Assembly (NCBI GenBank): GCA_004297465.1
Contig: SCUB01000001.1
Location: 124,001-188,000 of the forward strand
Length of the DNA stretch: 64,000 nucleotides
DNA from: Xanthobacteraceae bacterium
GTDB taxonomy: Bacteria; Pseudomonadota; Alphaproteobacteria; Rhizobiales; Xanthobacteraceae
Direction: 5' to 3'
The position numbers and the translations under genes are program-made. The notes under the pieces are model-generated. The model saw only the letters and a list, made by a program, of their open reading frames with translations, did not search any database and had not been told where the DNA came from. Positions 1-8,081 of this stretch are shown one piece after another. The first letter of the stretch is position 1; every line of letters starts with the position of its first letter.

Positions 1-1198
1 TCCAGCCCCAGTCGCCGGCGGTGGTGTGCGGCCGGAAGAACGCATCGGTCGCATCCCGATCGCCGAGATACTCGATCATGAGATGGGGCCCGCGCGTCGC
101 GACCTCGCCGATCTCGCCCTCGCCGGCGACCACGCCCGGCGCCTTGAAGATCTCGATTTCGAGCCGGCCGCCCGGCTGGTTGTAGCCGTCATAGACCTTG
201 TCGCGATCGGCCCTGGCCTGCGACGCCAGATGCCCGGTTTCGGACGAGCCGTAGCCACGCGCGCAATGCATCCACGGCATCGCCGCCTCGGCGCGTTCGA
301 TCAGCGCGCGTGACAGCGGCGCGCCGCCAAACACGATTCTTTCCAGCGAGCGCAGCCGCCGCGGCTCGAACGCCGGATGATCGAGCAGCATCGCAAGCTG
401 CGCCGGCACGGCGAAGATCACGCTGATGCCGTGGCTCTCGGCCGCCTGCATGAACAATTCGGAATCCCATTTCGGCATGACGACGCCGGTGCAGCCGGCG
501 AGCACCGCCGGCTGGAACCATGAGAACAGCCCGGCGGTGTGGGTGAACGGCACCGAGTAGCCGGCGATGGTGTCGCTTTCGATGCGGAAGTCCTCGATCG
601 CCGCCATAGCCGAGACGGCGCGCGCGCGCTGCGAGGCCAGTACCGCCTTGGGCCGTCCCGTGGTGCCGCCGGTGAAGATGATCGAACCGCCGGCGTCGGG
701 ATCGACGGTGATGTCCGGCGGCGTGTGCAACTGACCGGCGAGGAAGTCCCAAAAACCTGTCGCGATCGCGATCAGGCGCGGCTGAATGTCGAAGCGGGAA
801 CTGGCGCGCACCGCCATGTCGCGGCTCGGCCCGTCGACCACCAGGATCGCCGGCCGCGTCAGGTTCACGGCGTAGACGAGATCATCCACGGTGCAGCGGG
901 TCGGGAAGTTGACGGTGTAACGGCCGGTACGCGAAGCGCCGAAATGCGCCAACGCGTATTCCACGGAGTTGGCGCCCATGATGCCGACCGGTCCGTCGTG
1001 CAGACGAAAGGCCGCGAGCAGCGCATGCGCGAACTGGTTGGCCAGTTGGTCCAGTTCGGCGAACGTCCAGCTATGCGCGCCGCAGATCAGTCCGGTCTTG
1101 GTCGGATAGGCGGCTGCGGCGTAGCCGAGAACTTCCCCGCTGGTCGCAACGTTCTGGCCCGGCTGAAGCCGTTTGTAGGTGGGATCGCTGAACCCCAT
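1..1198 (-). CDS. AMP-binding acyl-CoA synthetase, N-terminal part (continues past the window edge)
   Basis: This is an ANL-superfamily ligase that would activate a carboxylic acid to its CoA ester through an acyl-adenylate. The frame stays open from an ATG at 1198 to the window edge, about 399 codons, so only the C-terminal lid domain is missing. The P-loop motif FTGGTTGRPK lies at about residues 175-184 and the A5 motif YGSSETG at about 315-321. The N-terminus reads MGFSDPTYKRLQPGQ. GC-rich codon use matches the core genome and the gene lies outside the island. The substrate (medium-chain, aromatic or other) cannot be told from the visible part. Confidence 0.85.
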   Translation of the reverse strand, partial: MGFSDPTYKRLQPGQNVATSGEVLGYAAAAYPTKTGLICGAHSWTFAELDQLANQFAHALLAAFRLHDGPVGIMGANSVEYALAHFGASRTGRYTVNFPTRCTVDDLVYAVNLTRPAILVVDGPSRDMAVRASSRFDIQPRLIAIATGFWDFLAGQLHTPPDITVDPDAGGSIIFTGGTTGRPKAVLASQRARAVSAMAAIEDFRIESDTIAGYSVPFTHTAGLFSWFQPAVLAGCTGVVMPKWDSELFMQAAESHGISVIFAVPAQLAMLLDHPAFEPRRLRSLERIVFGGAPLSRALIERAEAAMPWMHCARGYGSSETGHLASQARADRDKVYDGYNQPGGRLEIEIFKAPGVVAGEGEIGEVATRGPHLMIEYLGDRDATDAFFRPHTTAGDWGW

Positions 1199-1511
1199 GG
1201 ATGAATGCCCCCCCGGCAGTCAAAAAGCCGCCGAATGTGCCGGTTCGGAGCCGCCGAGTCCATCCCCAGCTAGCGGGCACGCCAGCAAGAGGTCAGAACA
1301 ATTTGCCTCCACTCAGCACCCCCGCACGTGAGGAAAATCGCGCGATGAAAGCGCCGTCATTTGTGGCGCGATCTGGGTCACCTCAACTTCCTCATGTCGC
1401 CATTTGGCCCAATTGCGGTCAAACCGGCGCGTGATGAACACCGCGAAATTCGCGAGGGCCCGAATGAGCGGCTCCGCGTCAATCCATCATCTATCACACA
1501 AGAGGTCTTGA
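1199..1511. other. Intergenic region between divergent genes
   Basis: This 313-bp spacer separates the acyl-CoA synthetase (leftward) from the small exported protein (rightward), so it must hold both promoters. I see no recognisable operator, RNA gene or repeat in it. Confidence 0.5.
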
Positions 1512-2021
1512 ATGCAGCGAATGATCTTCGCCCTCGCGGCGCTTTGCATGATGTTCACGGGATTTGTCACCGAAGGCCAGGCCCGGCCGCGCCACGCCGG
1601 CCCGGCCGTCGTCACCTGCAATGAACGCGGCTGCTCCGATTGGTCCGCGTCTGCCGCGTCTGCCGTGTCTGCCGTGTCTGTTGCGCCGTCGCGCCACGCC
1701 GGCCGGACGATAGTTGTCGACGGCGAGGGCGCGAGCAAGGGCGGCCGCCCCGCGCACTGTCCGTCGCGCTGGTGCGGCTGCTGGCTGGCGGAACAGTTCG
1801 GCATGGCCGACCGCTCGCTGTGGCGCGCCGTCGAGTGGGCGAACCGCGGCCAGCCGGCCGGCGGCCCGCGGGTCGGCGCGGTGGTGGTGTGGCGGCATCA
1901 CGTCGGCAAGATCACCGCCGTGGACGGCAACAAGATCCGCGTGCTGTCGGGCAACGACGGGCACGGCGTGCGCGACCGCTGGCGCACCACGCAAGGCGTC
2001 GTCGCCTATCGGTTCATCTGA
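1512..2021 (+). CDS. Small exported protein with a CHAP/TIGR02594-like cysteine peptidase domain
   Basis: The 169-residue product begins with a signal peptide (MQRMIFALAALCMMFTGF, cleavage near residue 24). The mature part has a Cys-rich segment (CPSRWCGCW, about 86-94) and then PRVGAVVVW, HHVGKITAV and a GNKIRVLSGN strand pattern. That order, catalytic Cys, then GD/VGAVVVW, then His, then IxVLSGN, resembles CHAP or TIGR02594 peptidoglycan-amidase-like proteins. A Ser-Ala-Val stretch at about 45-57 is encoded by a 9-bp tandem repeat. A periplasmic role acting on cell wall is inferred; it may instead be a catalytically inactive relative. Confidence 0.7.
   Translation: MQRMIFALAALCMMFTGFVTEGQARPRHAGPAVVTCNERGCSDWSASAASAVSAVSVAPSRHAGRTIVVDGEGASKGGRPAHCPSRWCGCWLAEQFGMADRSLWRAVEWANRGQPAGGPRVGAVVVWRHHVGKITAVDGNKIRVLSGNDGHGVRDRWRTTQGVVAYRFI
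1641..1686 (+). repeat. 9-bp in-frame tandem repeat (TCTGCCGNG)
   Basis: About four units of TCTGCCGCG/TCTGCCGTG follow each other inside the exported-protein gene and encode the alternating Ser-Ala-Ala/Val stretch. A unit length of nine keeps the frame, so copy-number change would only lengthen or shorten a linker. Confidence 0.7.
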
Positions 2022-2185
2022 TGCGCGGCGGCGACAGATCCCTCGTCATCGGCTGGCTCGGCGTTGTCGCAATCGTTTGGGCGATCGCGATGGCGCTGGC
2101 CATGGCCGGTAACCGCGGCGATCTCGGCGGCCACCATCCGCTGTCGCCATGGCCTGCCGCGCTTGCCGAGGCGAATGGGCGGTAG
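2021..2185 (+). CDS. Small single-pass membrane protein, 54 aa
   Basis: Its ATG shares the last base of the upstream TGA stop (TGATG), a typical translational-coupling junction, so it probably forms an operon with the CHAP-like gene. The product has one hydrophobic helix (about residues 9-29, rich in Val, Ile and Ala) and a short polar tail ending in EANGR. No family is recognised. Its reality rests on the coupling and the clean membrane segment. Confidence 0.5.
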   Translation: MRGGDRSLVIGWLGVVAIVWAIAMALAMAGNRGDLGGHHPLSPWPAALAEANGR

Positions 2186-2305
2186 GAGGAACGGTTTTCC
2201 GAGCCGCCCTGGACGAATTTCTGTCGATTCCCATTATCTGCTATGGAGGATCGCGGCGCCGGGCGTTTCGTGCCGACGCCGGCTATTGATCGGGCAGAGA
2301 AGCAA

Positions 2306-2401
2306 ATGGCGCAGGCCGTTGAAAAACAAGCCGCTGAAAATTCGGCAGACGGCAACAAATCAAGCGCGATGCGCTTCTCCGTTGCTCCGATGATGGATTG
2401 G
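2306..2401 (+). pseudogene. dusA: Orphaned 5' end of dusA, cut off by island insertion
   Basis: The reading frame MAQAVEK...SSAMRFSVAPMMDW is the N-terminus of a tRNA-dihydrouridine synthase A. RFSVAPMMDW aligns with RFTTAPMMDW of the complete dusA 32 kb to the right. After Trp the frame leaves homology (CGQLKLCW...) and stops at 2494. ATG at 2306 is the likely original start, with an in-frame ATG at 2243 as alternative. The dusA promoter probably still lies upstream and now drives only this stub. Confidence 0.85.
2384..2401 (+). repeat. Candidate attL: dusA core repeat, left copy
   Basis: GCTCCGATGATGGATTGG matches the right copy at 34378-34395 at 16 of 18 positions; the longest exact block is CCGATGATGGA. 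It encodes the APMMDW motif of DusA, a known target of tyrosine integrases that insert in the 5' end of dusA. Confidence 0.8.
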
Positions 2402-2460
2402 TGCGGCCAACTGAAGTTGTGCTGGCTATTCAGGAGGCATGGCAGGCTTTGGTCCGTTGG

Positions 2461-2480
2461 TGTTGTAAATTGTTGTAAGC
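2461..2480 (+). promoter_or_regulatory. Candidate integrase arm sites, left end
   Basis: TGTTGTAAAT is followed directly by TGTTGTAAGC, two copies of TGTTGTAA spaced one helical turn apart and about 65 bp inside the left core. The shared string AATTGTTGTA recurs in inverted orientation near the right end (about 34240-34249). The spacing and mirrored placement suggest accessory sites for the integrase or its directionality factor. Confidence 0.35.
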
Positions 2481-2522
2481 TGGTTCGCTTCTAAGATCAC
2501 TTTTTGATATGGGCGCAAATCG

Positions 2523-2783
2523 TCAGGCGCACAGCGATTTGGTTTCCTTGAGCGCGGCCGCTCGGCGGCGATCGAGGTAGTCGACGAGATCCTGCAGGTG
2601 CACGCCCTTGGCGCTTTTCTGACTCGCCTCGATGCGCACCAGCGGCAGCTCGATCTCGCCCGCAGCAATCTTGCGCAGGAACTTCTCCGGCGTCAGGTGC
2701 GAGAAATAATCCTTGCAGACGGTCTCGACCGGGATGATGGCGCGGCCGTTGTACTGCGCCATCAGCAAGAACAAGGTGTTCAT
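2523..2783 (-). CDS. Pyocin activator PrtN family protein
   Basis: The 86-residue protein starts MNTLFLLMAQYNGRA and contains DYFSHLTPEKFLRKIAAGEI and SQKSAKGVHLQDL, which I recognise as the PrtN family. PrtN activates pyocin genes in Pseudomonas. Small PrtN-like proteins are also frequent next to integrases of dusA-associated islands, where a role in control of excision is plausible. Full length for the small family form; a GGGAT-like ribosome site precedes the ATG. It belongs to the island backbone, not to the catabolic cargo. Confidence 0.8.
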   Translation of the reverse strand: MNTLFLLMAQYNGRAIIPVETVCKDYFSHLTPEKFLRKIAAGEIELPLVRIEASQKSAKGVHLQDLVDYLDRRRAAALKETKSLCA

Positions 2784-3399
2784 GACCGGTATCCCTGATT
2801 ACGGAATGTGTGAGTCATGGCGCCAGGATTCCAGTCGCTCGATGGTCGGGCGGCATTGACGACTTTCCGAACGATAAATCTGTTTGGTGCGCGGCGGTTG
2901 CCTCTGGATCAGCGCATCCAGGGCGTGGGGAGAAAGTTTGGGCACAACGGAATGTCCGCTACGATTTGAGTGTTCAATCGCTGCGCGACTTGTGAGCTGG
3001 TGTCCGCAGGAAATAAAAAACCCCGGCGGGTTATGCCGGGGCGTTTCTGAACCTGATTTAGCGTGACCAAGGTGCCTCCAATAGGGGGGCTGTCAAGCAT
3101 CGAATTTTTCGCGTGATTTCAGTGTGTTGCCGCTAAAATACTTCTGCAATTCTGCCCCCTCTAGCAGAGCATCACCGCACACATGCTAAGGGTGCTTCCT
3201 TGGTGCGCCGGCCACTCAGGGGCATATTCCGATAGCATGCCCCCGCGAGTTCGGTGGTGAGGATCCACCCTTTGCCTCATGGAAAACGTCAGCCACGCCT
3301 TCCTCGACGCGGTTCGCAAATCCATGCGTGAGGTCCGCGCTGCGGTCGACTCCGTTACCATAAACCCCGACTTGCTGACCGTCGCAGAACGCATTCAGT
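2784..3399. other. Non-coding stretch between prtN and the first IS relic
   Basis: No convincing gene is seen. It must hold the leftward prtN promoter near 2790-2850 and contains the hairpin at 3011-3041. The part after about 3160 may be 5' debris of the transposase relic, because the rightward reading becomes weakly protein-like just before 3400. Confidence 0.4.
3011..3041 (-). terminator. Hairpin with U-tract on the minus strand
   Basis: CCCCGGC and GCCGGGG form a 7-bp stem around a 7-base loop. On the minus strand the stem is followed by TTTTTTATT, a classical intrinsic terminator. No minus-strand gene ending here was recognised, so it may be left from a deleted gene or act as insulation for prtN. 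Confidence 0.5.
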
Positions 3400-4080
3400 A
3401 TGAGGGGCTATCTACGGTGTGAGGACACCAACTCGGCAATCCTCAAACAGGTTGAGACGGACGTCTACATAAAGGAGACCGTACGGCTAACCGGATATAG
3501 CCGGGGCCTCGTCCGCAGGGTGCTGCGAGGTCAACAATCCGAAGTGTTTAGGGTGCGCGAGACCTCGCTCGAACACAACCCGCCATAGCTCGCGGCGCGC
3601 AGTGGGCTGCTGGTCATCATAATGGCGCCGACCTGTGGCGTTGCCTCAAGGCGCTGGGATCCCGGGGCTCGGTGCAGGTCGTTACCGAATGGGCGACACA
3701 CCGTCGGTGCGCCGAAACGGCCGATGCGCAGAGCCTACAGCGCTTGCCGTCCGCCCGAACCCATCGCCATGCTCAGGATCAATGGCCGCGATACGCTCTC
3801 AAAGTCGGAAATCGTTACCATCACCATGATCGGTGTTCCTCTGCTTGTAGAGGCTCGAGAGGTCATCACAGCTTTCCATGCGCTGATCCGCAAGAAATCT
3901 CATGCAGACCTTGACCCGTGGCTGGAACGAGCATGTGCAAGCACGTCGCGTCCTTCGACTACGGCGTCACGACGTCATGGTCCAACGGGCAGACTGAGGG
4001 CCAGATCACCAAGCTCAAGCTCGTCAAACGCCAAATGTACGAACGTGCCAAGCTCAACCTGCTTCAAGCCTGACCGATCG
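3400..4080 (+). pseudogene. Degenerate transposase, ISL3-like
   Basis: Pieces in all three forward frames join to one transposase. These are IKETVRLTGYSRGLVRRVLRG (helix-turn-helix, about 3470-3530), VVTEWATHRRCAE (about 3675), GRDTLSKSEIVTI (about 3785) and a C-terminal TSWSNGQTEGQITKLKL block (about 3975-4075) ending in LLQA and a stop. At least three frameshifts or stops separate the pieces. The WSNGQTEGQ...KR.MY motif is typical of ISL3-type enzymes; the family is a recollection, not a search result. The N-terminal part is missing or unrecognisable. Confidence 0.7.
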
Positions 4081-4130
4081 GTACCACCATGGTCACCGTT
4101 GCACCAAAATTGCGTTAGACCCCAATTTTG
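4081..4130 (+). mobile_element. Probable right end of the ISL3-like element
   Basis: The sequence GCACCAAAATTGCGTTAGACC just after the transposase stop resembles the ends that follow this transposase type. The matching left end was not found, so the element is a relic. Confidence 0.35.
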
Positions 4131-4338
4131 ATCATCTAAAAGCTTGGGATGCGCAACAATTAGTATTGCATTGCAGCAAGCGATCTTTGGGATCCCATAG
4201 GCGTAACTTTATGCCCACATCCAGGGTTCATAAAGAAAGACCAAAGGAAGGCCTGAGAGTTTTTCCGCCCGACAAGGTTGCCAAAGAAGAACTTCGCCGC
4301 AAAGTCGGTCCAGTGTTGAACCCGGGGGGACGGAAACA

Positions 4339-5703
4339 ATGACGACGAATGATAAGCGCGAACTGTCTACTTTCGACATCGACTCTGGACTTTTCCGTCG
4401 CGGTATTAGTCGACGCTGCGTACTAAAGGGGGCGGCAACTGCGGGTCTCTCAGCCGCAGCAAGTCCTGTGTTCGCACCGTATGTGCAGGCCGCGCGTGTA
4501 ATCAAACTTGGATATGTAAGCCCACAAACTGGTCCGCTCGCTCCGTTTGCGGAATCCGACAATTTCATCATCGGCAACTTCAAGGAGGCAATCAAGAGTG
4601 GCCTCAAGATAGGCAATCAGACCTATCCCGTCGAAGTCGTAACGAAGGACAGCCAGTCCAATCCCAACCGCGCCGCACAGGTTGCCAAGGATCTTATTGT
4701 CACGGATAAAATTGACCTGATGCTTGTCGCATCGACTCCGGAAACCACTAATCCCGTCTCGACACAGTGCGAGATAGAAGAAGTGCCGTGTATTTCCACC
4801 GTTGCGCCGTGGCAGCCATGGTTTATCGGTCGGCAGGCGAATCCTCGCGGTGGACCGCCTGCATGGAAAGACTTCAACTACACCTATCACTTCTTCTGGG
4901 GATTGGAAGACGTGATATCCGTCTTTACCAATATGTGGAGCCAGCTTGCGACCAATAAGTCGGTCGGTGGCCTATTCCCCAATGACGGCGATGGCAATGC
5001 CTGGGGCGACAAGCAGTTTGGCTTCCCGCCGGTGCTCGACAAGCTCGGTTACAAGCTCACCGATCCAGGCCGCTATCAGAACCTGACAGATATTTTCTTT
5101 GCGCAAATCAACGCATTCAAGGAAGCAAAATGTGAGGTGATCACCGGCGTTATGATTCCACCCGATTTCACCACGTTCTGGAAGCAGGCGATGCAGCAGG
5201 GGTTCAGACCAAAGATTGCATCATTGGGCAAGGCGATCCTATTTCCGGTGGCGCTCGAGACGCTCGGCAAGAATGGCAATAACCTGTCATCGGAGGTGTG
5301 GTGGTCTCCGAACCATCCGTTCAAATCGTCGCTTACGGGAATGAGCGCGAGGGCACTAGCTGATGCCTATACACAAGCAACGAAGAAACAATGGACGCAA
5401 CCGATAGGCTTCGTGCATGCGCTATTTGAGGTCGCGATCGATGTGCTCAAACGCGCGCCCACGCTCGGCGATGCCAAAGCAACGGTCGAAGCCATCAAAG
5501 CAACCAACCTTAATACCGTGGTCGGTCCCATCAAGTGGGGACAAGAGAATCTGCCGCCATTTGCCAGAAAAAATGTCGCTAAAACACCTTTGGTTGGCGG
5601 CCAATGGCGGATCAAGGATGGCAACAAGTACGATATCGTCATCACCGACAACAAGACGGCACCCGCTATTCCAGTTGGTGGCGGAATGCAGGCCATCGGC
5701 TAA
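4339..5703 (+). CDS. ABC transporter substrate-binding protein, branched-chain amino acid (HAAT) type, Tat-exported
   Basis: The 454-residue periplasmic binding protein belongs to the LivK/Peripla_BP_6 group. Residues 24-30 (SRRCVLK) form a twin-arginine motif followed by a hydrophobic stretch, with cleavage near residue 51. The mature protein starts RVIKLGYVSPQTGPLAPFAES, the usual HAAT opening. It leads a run of five same-strand genes (binding protein, two ATPases, two permeases), so it is the receptor of that importer. Members of this family often bind aromatic or carboxylic acids. The ligand may be the module A substrate, but this is inference. A GGGGGGA ribosome site precedes the ATG. 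Confidence 0.9.
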   Translation: MTTNDKRELSTFDIDSGLFRRGISRRCVLKGAATAGLSAAASPVFAPYVQAARVIKLGYVSPQTGPLAPFAESDNFIIGNFKEAIKSGLKIGNQTYPVEVVTKDSQSNPNRAAQVAKDLIVTDKIDLMLVASTPETTNPVSTQCEIEEVPCISTVAPWQPWFIGRQANPRGGPPAWKDFNYTYHFFWGLEDVISVFTNMWSQLATNKSVGGLFPNDGDGNAWGDKQFGFPPVLDKLGYKLTDPGRYQNLTDIFFAQINAFKEAKCEVITGVMIPPDFTTFWKQAMQQGFRPKIASLGKAILFPVALETLGKNGNNLSSEVWWSPNHPFKSSLTGMSARALADAYTQATKKQWTQPIGFVHALFEVAIDVLKRAPTLGDAKATVEAIKATNLNTVVGPIKWGQENLPPFARKNVAKTPLVGGQWRIKDGNKYDIVITDNKTAPAIPVGGGMQAIG

Positions 5704-5753
5704 GGGGGTGCCGTCGGGACTAAACGATCAGGGTCAGGAGATCCTGGTTCATT

Positions 5754-6494
5754 TTGTCCGCAAACAAAGAGCAATTCATGCTGATCGAAGTTCGGGGTCT
5801 ATCCAAATCTTTTGGATCGGTGGTGGTTGCCGATCAGATCGATCTAGAGGTTAAAGCGGGAGAGGCGGTTGGTATCATCGGCCCCAACGGAGCAGGGAAA
5901 ACGACGTTGTTTAACCTTATTACCGGCTGTGTTCGGCCTGATGGCGGCAATGTAATTCTAAATGGCGTAGATATCACCGACTCAAACGTCGCATTGCGCA
6001 GCCGCGCTGGCATTGGTCGAACTTTTCAGATTCCACTCCCGTTTGAAAAGCTGACCGTGTTTGAGAACCTGCTCGTCAGTGCGGTTTACGGCAATGGCGA
6101 AAGCGAAAGCGAGTCCATCGAACGCTGTGCTGACATCCTCACTCGGACCGGATTGATCGATTTCGCCAATCGTCCGGCCGGTGCACTGACCTTGCTCCAA
6201 CGCAAACGTCTGGAGCTTGCGCGGGCGCTTGCAACCCAGCCGCAATTATTGATGCTCGACGAGATTGCAGGTGGTCTTTCCGAGGCTGAGTGTCATGAAC
6301 TCGTCGAAACAATTCGCGGCATTAACGCATCTGGCGTCACAATTATCTGGATCGAGCACATTGTTCATGCGTTATTGGCCATCGTCAGTCGCCTGATCGT
6401 TTTTAAGCTTGGGAAGAAGATCGCCGAGGGCGAACCGCGTGCGGTGATGCAATCGCCTGAGGTGCAAGAAATCTATATGGGTCTTCCGACCTGA
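5754..6494 (+). CDS. ABC transporter ATP-binding protein, LivG type
   Basis: One of two ATPases of the module A importer. Walker A is GPNGAGKTT at about 43-51, Walker B LLMLDEIAGGL and the switch His lies in IIWIEHIVH. The ABC signature is unusual: TLLQRKRLELARALA occupies the place of LSGGQ, a pattern of some LivG-like proteins. The frame offers a TTG start at 5754 with AGGAG 13 bases upstream, or an ATG at 5778 (MLIEVRGLSKSFG) closer to the usual family start; I cannot decide. It ends two bases before the next gene. Confidence 0.88.
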   Translation: MSANKEQFMLIEVRGLSKSFGSVVVADQIDLEVKAGEAVGIIGPNGAGKTTLFNLITGCVRPDGGNVILNGVDITDSNVALRSRAGIGRTFQIPLPFEKLTVFENLLVSAVYGNGESESESIERCADILTRTGLIDFANRPAGALTLLQRKRLELARALATQPQLLMLDEIAGGLSEAECHELVETIRGINASGVTIIWIEHIVHALLAIVSRLIVFKLGKKIAEGEPRAVMQSPEVQEIYMGLPT

Positions 6495-6495
6495 G

Positions 6496-7206
6496 GTGAA
6501 CGGAATGCCTCTCCTTGCAACGCACAACCTTGATGCTTACTACGGTGACTTCCAGGCGCTGTTTGGCATCGAAACATATCTTGAAGAGGGAGAGACTGTC
6601 GCCATCATAGGCGCAAATGGTGCTGGCAAGTCGACATTCCTAAAATCCATCTGCGGCCTTCTCAAGGTATCAAACGATTGCGTAGTTTACGCCGGTCATC
6701 CAATCGGGGGCTTGCGTGCAACTTCGATCGTCAGGCAGGGGATCGCGATGATCCCAGAAGGCCGACGCCTATTTCCCTCGCTGACAGTCGAGGAAAATCT
6801 GTTGATCGGTCGGTATGGACGCAACGTGGCAGGGCCATGGACACTTGAGACGATTTTCGCGCTATTTCCGATTTTGAAGGAACGGCGAAGCACGCCGAGT
6901 ACGGCGCTCTCTGGAGGTCAGCAGCAGATGGTTGCCATTGGTCGTGCGCTGATCTCGAATCCGCGAGTTCTCTTGTGCGACGAAATCAGCCTCGGTCTTG
7001 CTCCAATCGTTATTCGTGACATCTATCAGGCCTTGCAGAAAATCAGAGAAACAGGCACCTCGGTCATCCTTGTCGAGCAAGACATTGTACGCGCGATGCA
7101 GACCGCCGACCGGGTCTATTGCTTCCAAGAAGGACGCCTTTCTCTGTCCGGAAAACCCAATGAACTGACGCGCGAGCGCATCCAATCCGCCTATTTTGGT
7201 ACCTAA
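6496..7206 (+). CDS. ABC transporter ATP-binding protein, LivF type
   Basis: Second ATPase of the importer, with Walker A GANGAGKS (about 39-46), a canonical signature LSGGQQQM, Walker B RVLLCDEISLGL and switch His region replaced by VEQDIV as usual in LivF. GTG at 6496 directly follows the livG-like stop; ATG at 6505 is an alternative. Translation is probably coupled. Length (236 aa) is normal for LivF. Confidence 0.9.
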   Translation: MNGMPLLATHNLDAYYGDFQALFGIETYLEEGETVAIIGANGAGKSTFLKSICGLLKVSNDCVVYAGHPIGGLRATSIVRQGIAMIPEGRRLFPSLTVEENLLIGRYGRNVAGPWTLETIFALFPILKERRSTPSTALSGGQQQMVAIGRALISNPRVLLCDEISLGLAPIVIRDIYQALQKIRETGTSVILVEQDIVRAMQTADRVYCFQEGRLSLSGKPNELTRERIQSAYFGT

Positions 7207-7209
7207 GCG

Positions 7210-8079
7210 ATGCTGAGCTGGGTAGATACAATTCTTCAAGGCGCGCTTCTTGGTGGTCTTTACGCGCTGTTCGCCGCCGGTCTTTCGCTGATTTTCGGAA
7301 TCATGCGTCTGGTCAATCTCGCCCACGGCGATCTGATCGTTCTTGCGGCGTTTGCGATCTTGTCGGCAATGACCGCGCTCGGCGTCGGGCCTGTCTTGGC
7401 GTTCTTGATAGCTGCTCCAATTCTGTTCTGCATCGGGTATGCATTGCAGCATTTCGTCCTCAATCGTACACTCGGTCGTGGCGTTCTGCCGCCGCTACTT
7501 GTAACCTTCGGGCTATCAATCATTTTGCAGAACGCACTGCTCGAAGGTTTCTCGGCTGATAGCCGGCGATTGTCTGCTGGCACGATCGAAACGGCATCTC
7601 TTGCGCTCTTGAACGACCTTGCGATCGGTTTAATGCCTCTTCTGACTTTCGCGTCTGCAGTTGCGGTAATTCTTGCTCTCAATCTACTCTTCTACCGGAC
7701 TGCGGTCGGACGCGCATTTCGTGCGACATCCGACGACTCCGAAATTGCGCAACTAATGGGTATCGATAATCGACGCATCTATTCGCTGGCAATGGGAGTT
7801 GCAATGGTCGTGGTAGCAATCGCTGCGCTCTATCTTGGCATTCGTGCAAATTTTGACCCCACGATTGGCCCGGCGCGATTGCTCTATGCGTTTGAAGCCG
7901 TAATCATCGGTGGTCTCGGGAGCTTCTGGGGTACTCTTGTCGGCGGTATCATTATTGGACTGGCGCAGACAATCGGCGCAAAAATCAATCCAGAATGGCA
8001 GATTCTTGCTGGTCACATTGCTTTCTTCATCGTTTTAGTTATCCACCCGCGCGGTCTTTTTCCGCGTGCAATCGATTAA
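7210..8079 (+). CDS. ABC transporter permease, LivH type
   Basis: This 289-residue inner-membrane permease carries the LivH start (LQGALLGGLYALFAAGLSLIFG) and about eight hydrophobic helices. The C-terminal EAVIIGGLGSFWGTLVGG block is the family's coupling region for the ATPase. It starts four bases after the LivF-like stop and forms the translocation pore with the next gene. Confidence 0.92.
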   Translation: MLSWVDTILQGALLGGLYALFAAGLSLIFGIMRLVNLAHGDLIVLAAFAILSAMTALGVGPVLAFLIAAPILFCIGYALQHFVLNRTLGRGVLPPLLVTFGLSIILQNALLEGFSADSRRLSAGTIETASLALLNDLAIGLMPLLTFASAVAVILALNLLFYRTAVGRAFRATSDDSEIAQLMGIDNRRIYSLAMGVAMVVVAIAALYLGIRANFDPTIGPARLLYAFEAVIIGGLGSFWGTLVGGIIIGLAQTIGAKINPEWQILAGHIAFFIVLVIHPRGLFPRAID

Positions 8080-8081
8080 GG

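Noticed and set aside
3011-3041. Hairpin considered as part of a tRNA or attachment site
   Set aside because: There are no tRNA arms or CCA-end context; the minus-strand U-tract makes it a terminator.
3161-3394. A small minus-strand frame before the ISL3-like relic
   Set aside because: There is no ribosome site or recognisable domain; the region reads better as decayed plus-strand transposon DNA.
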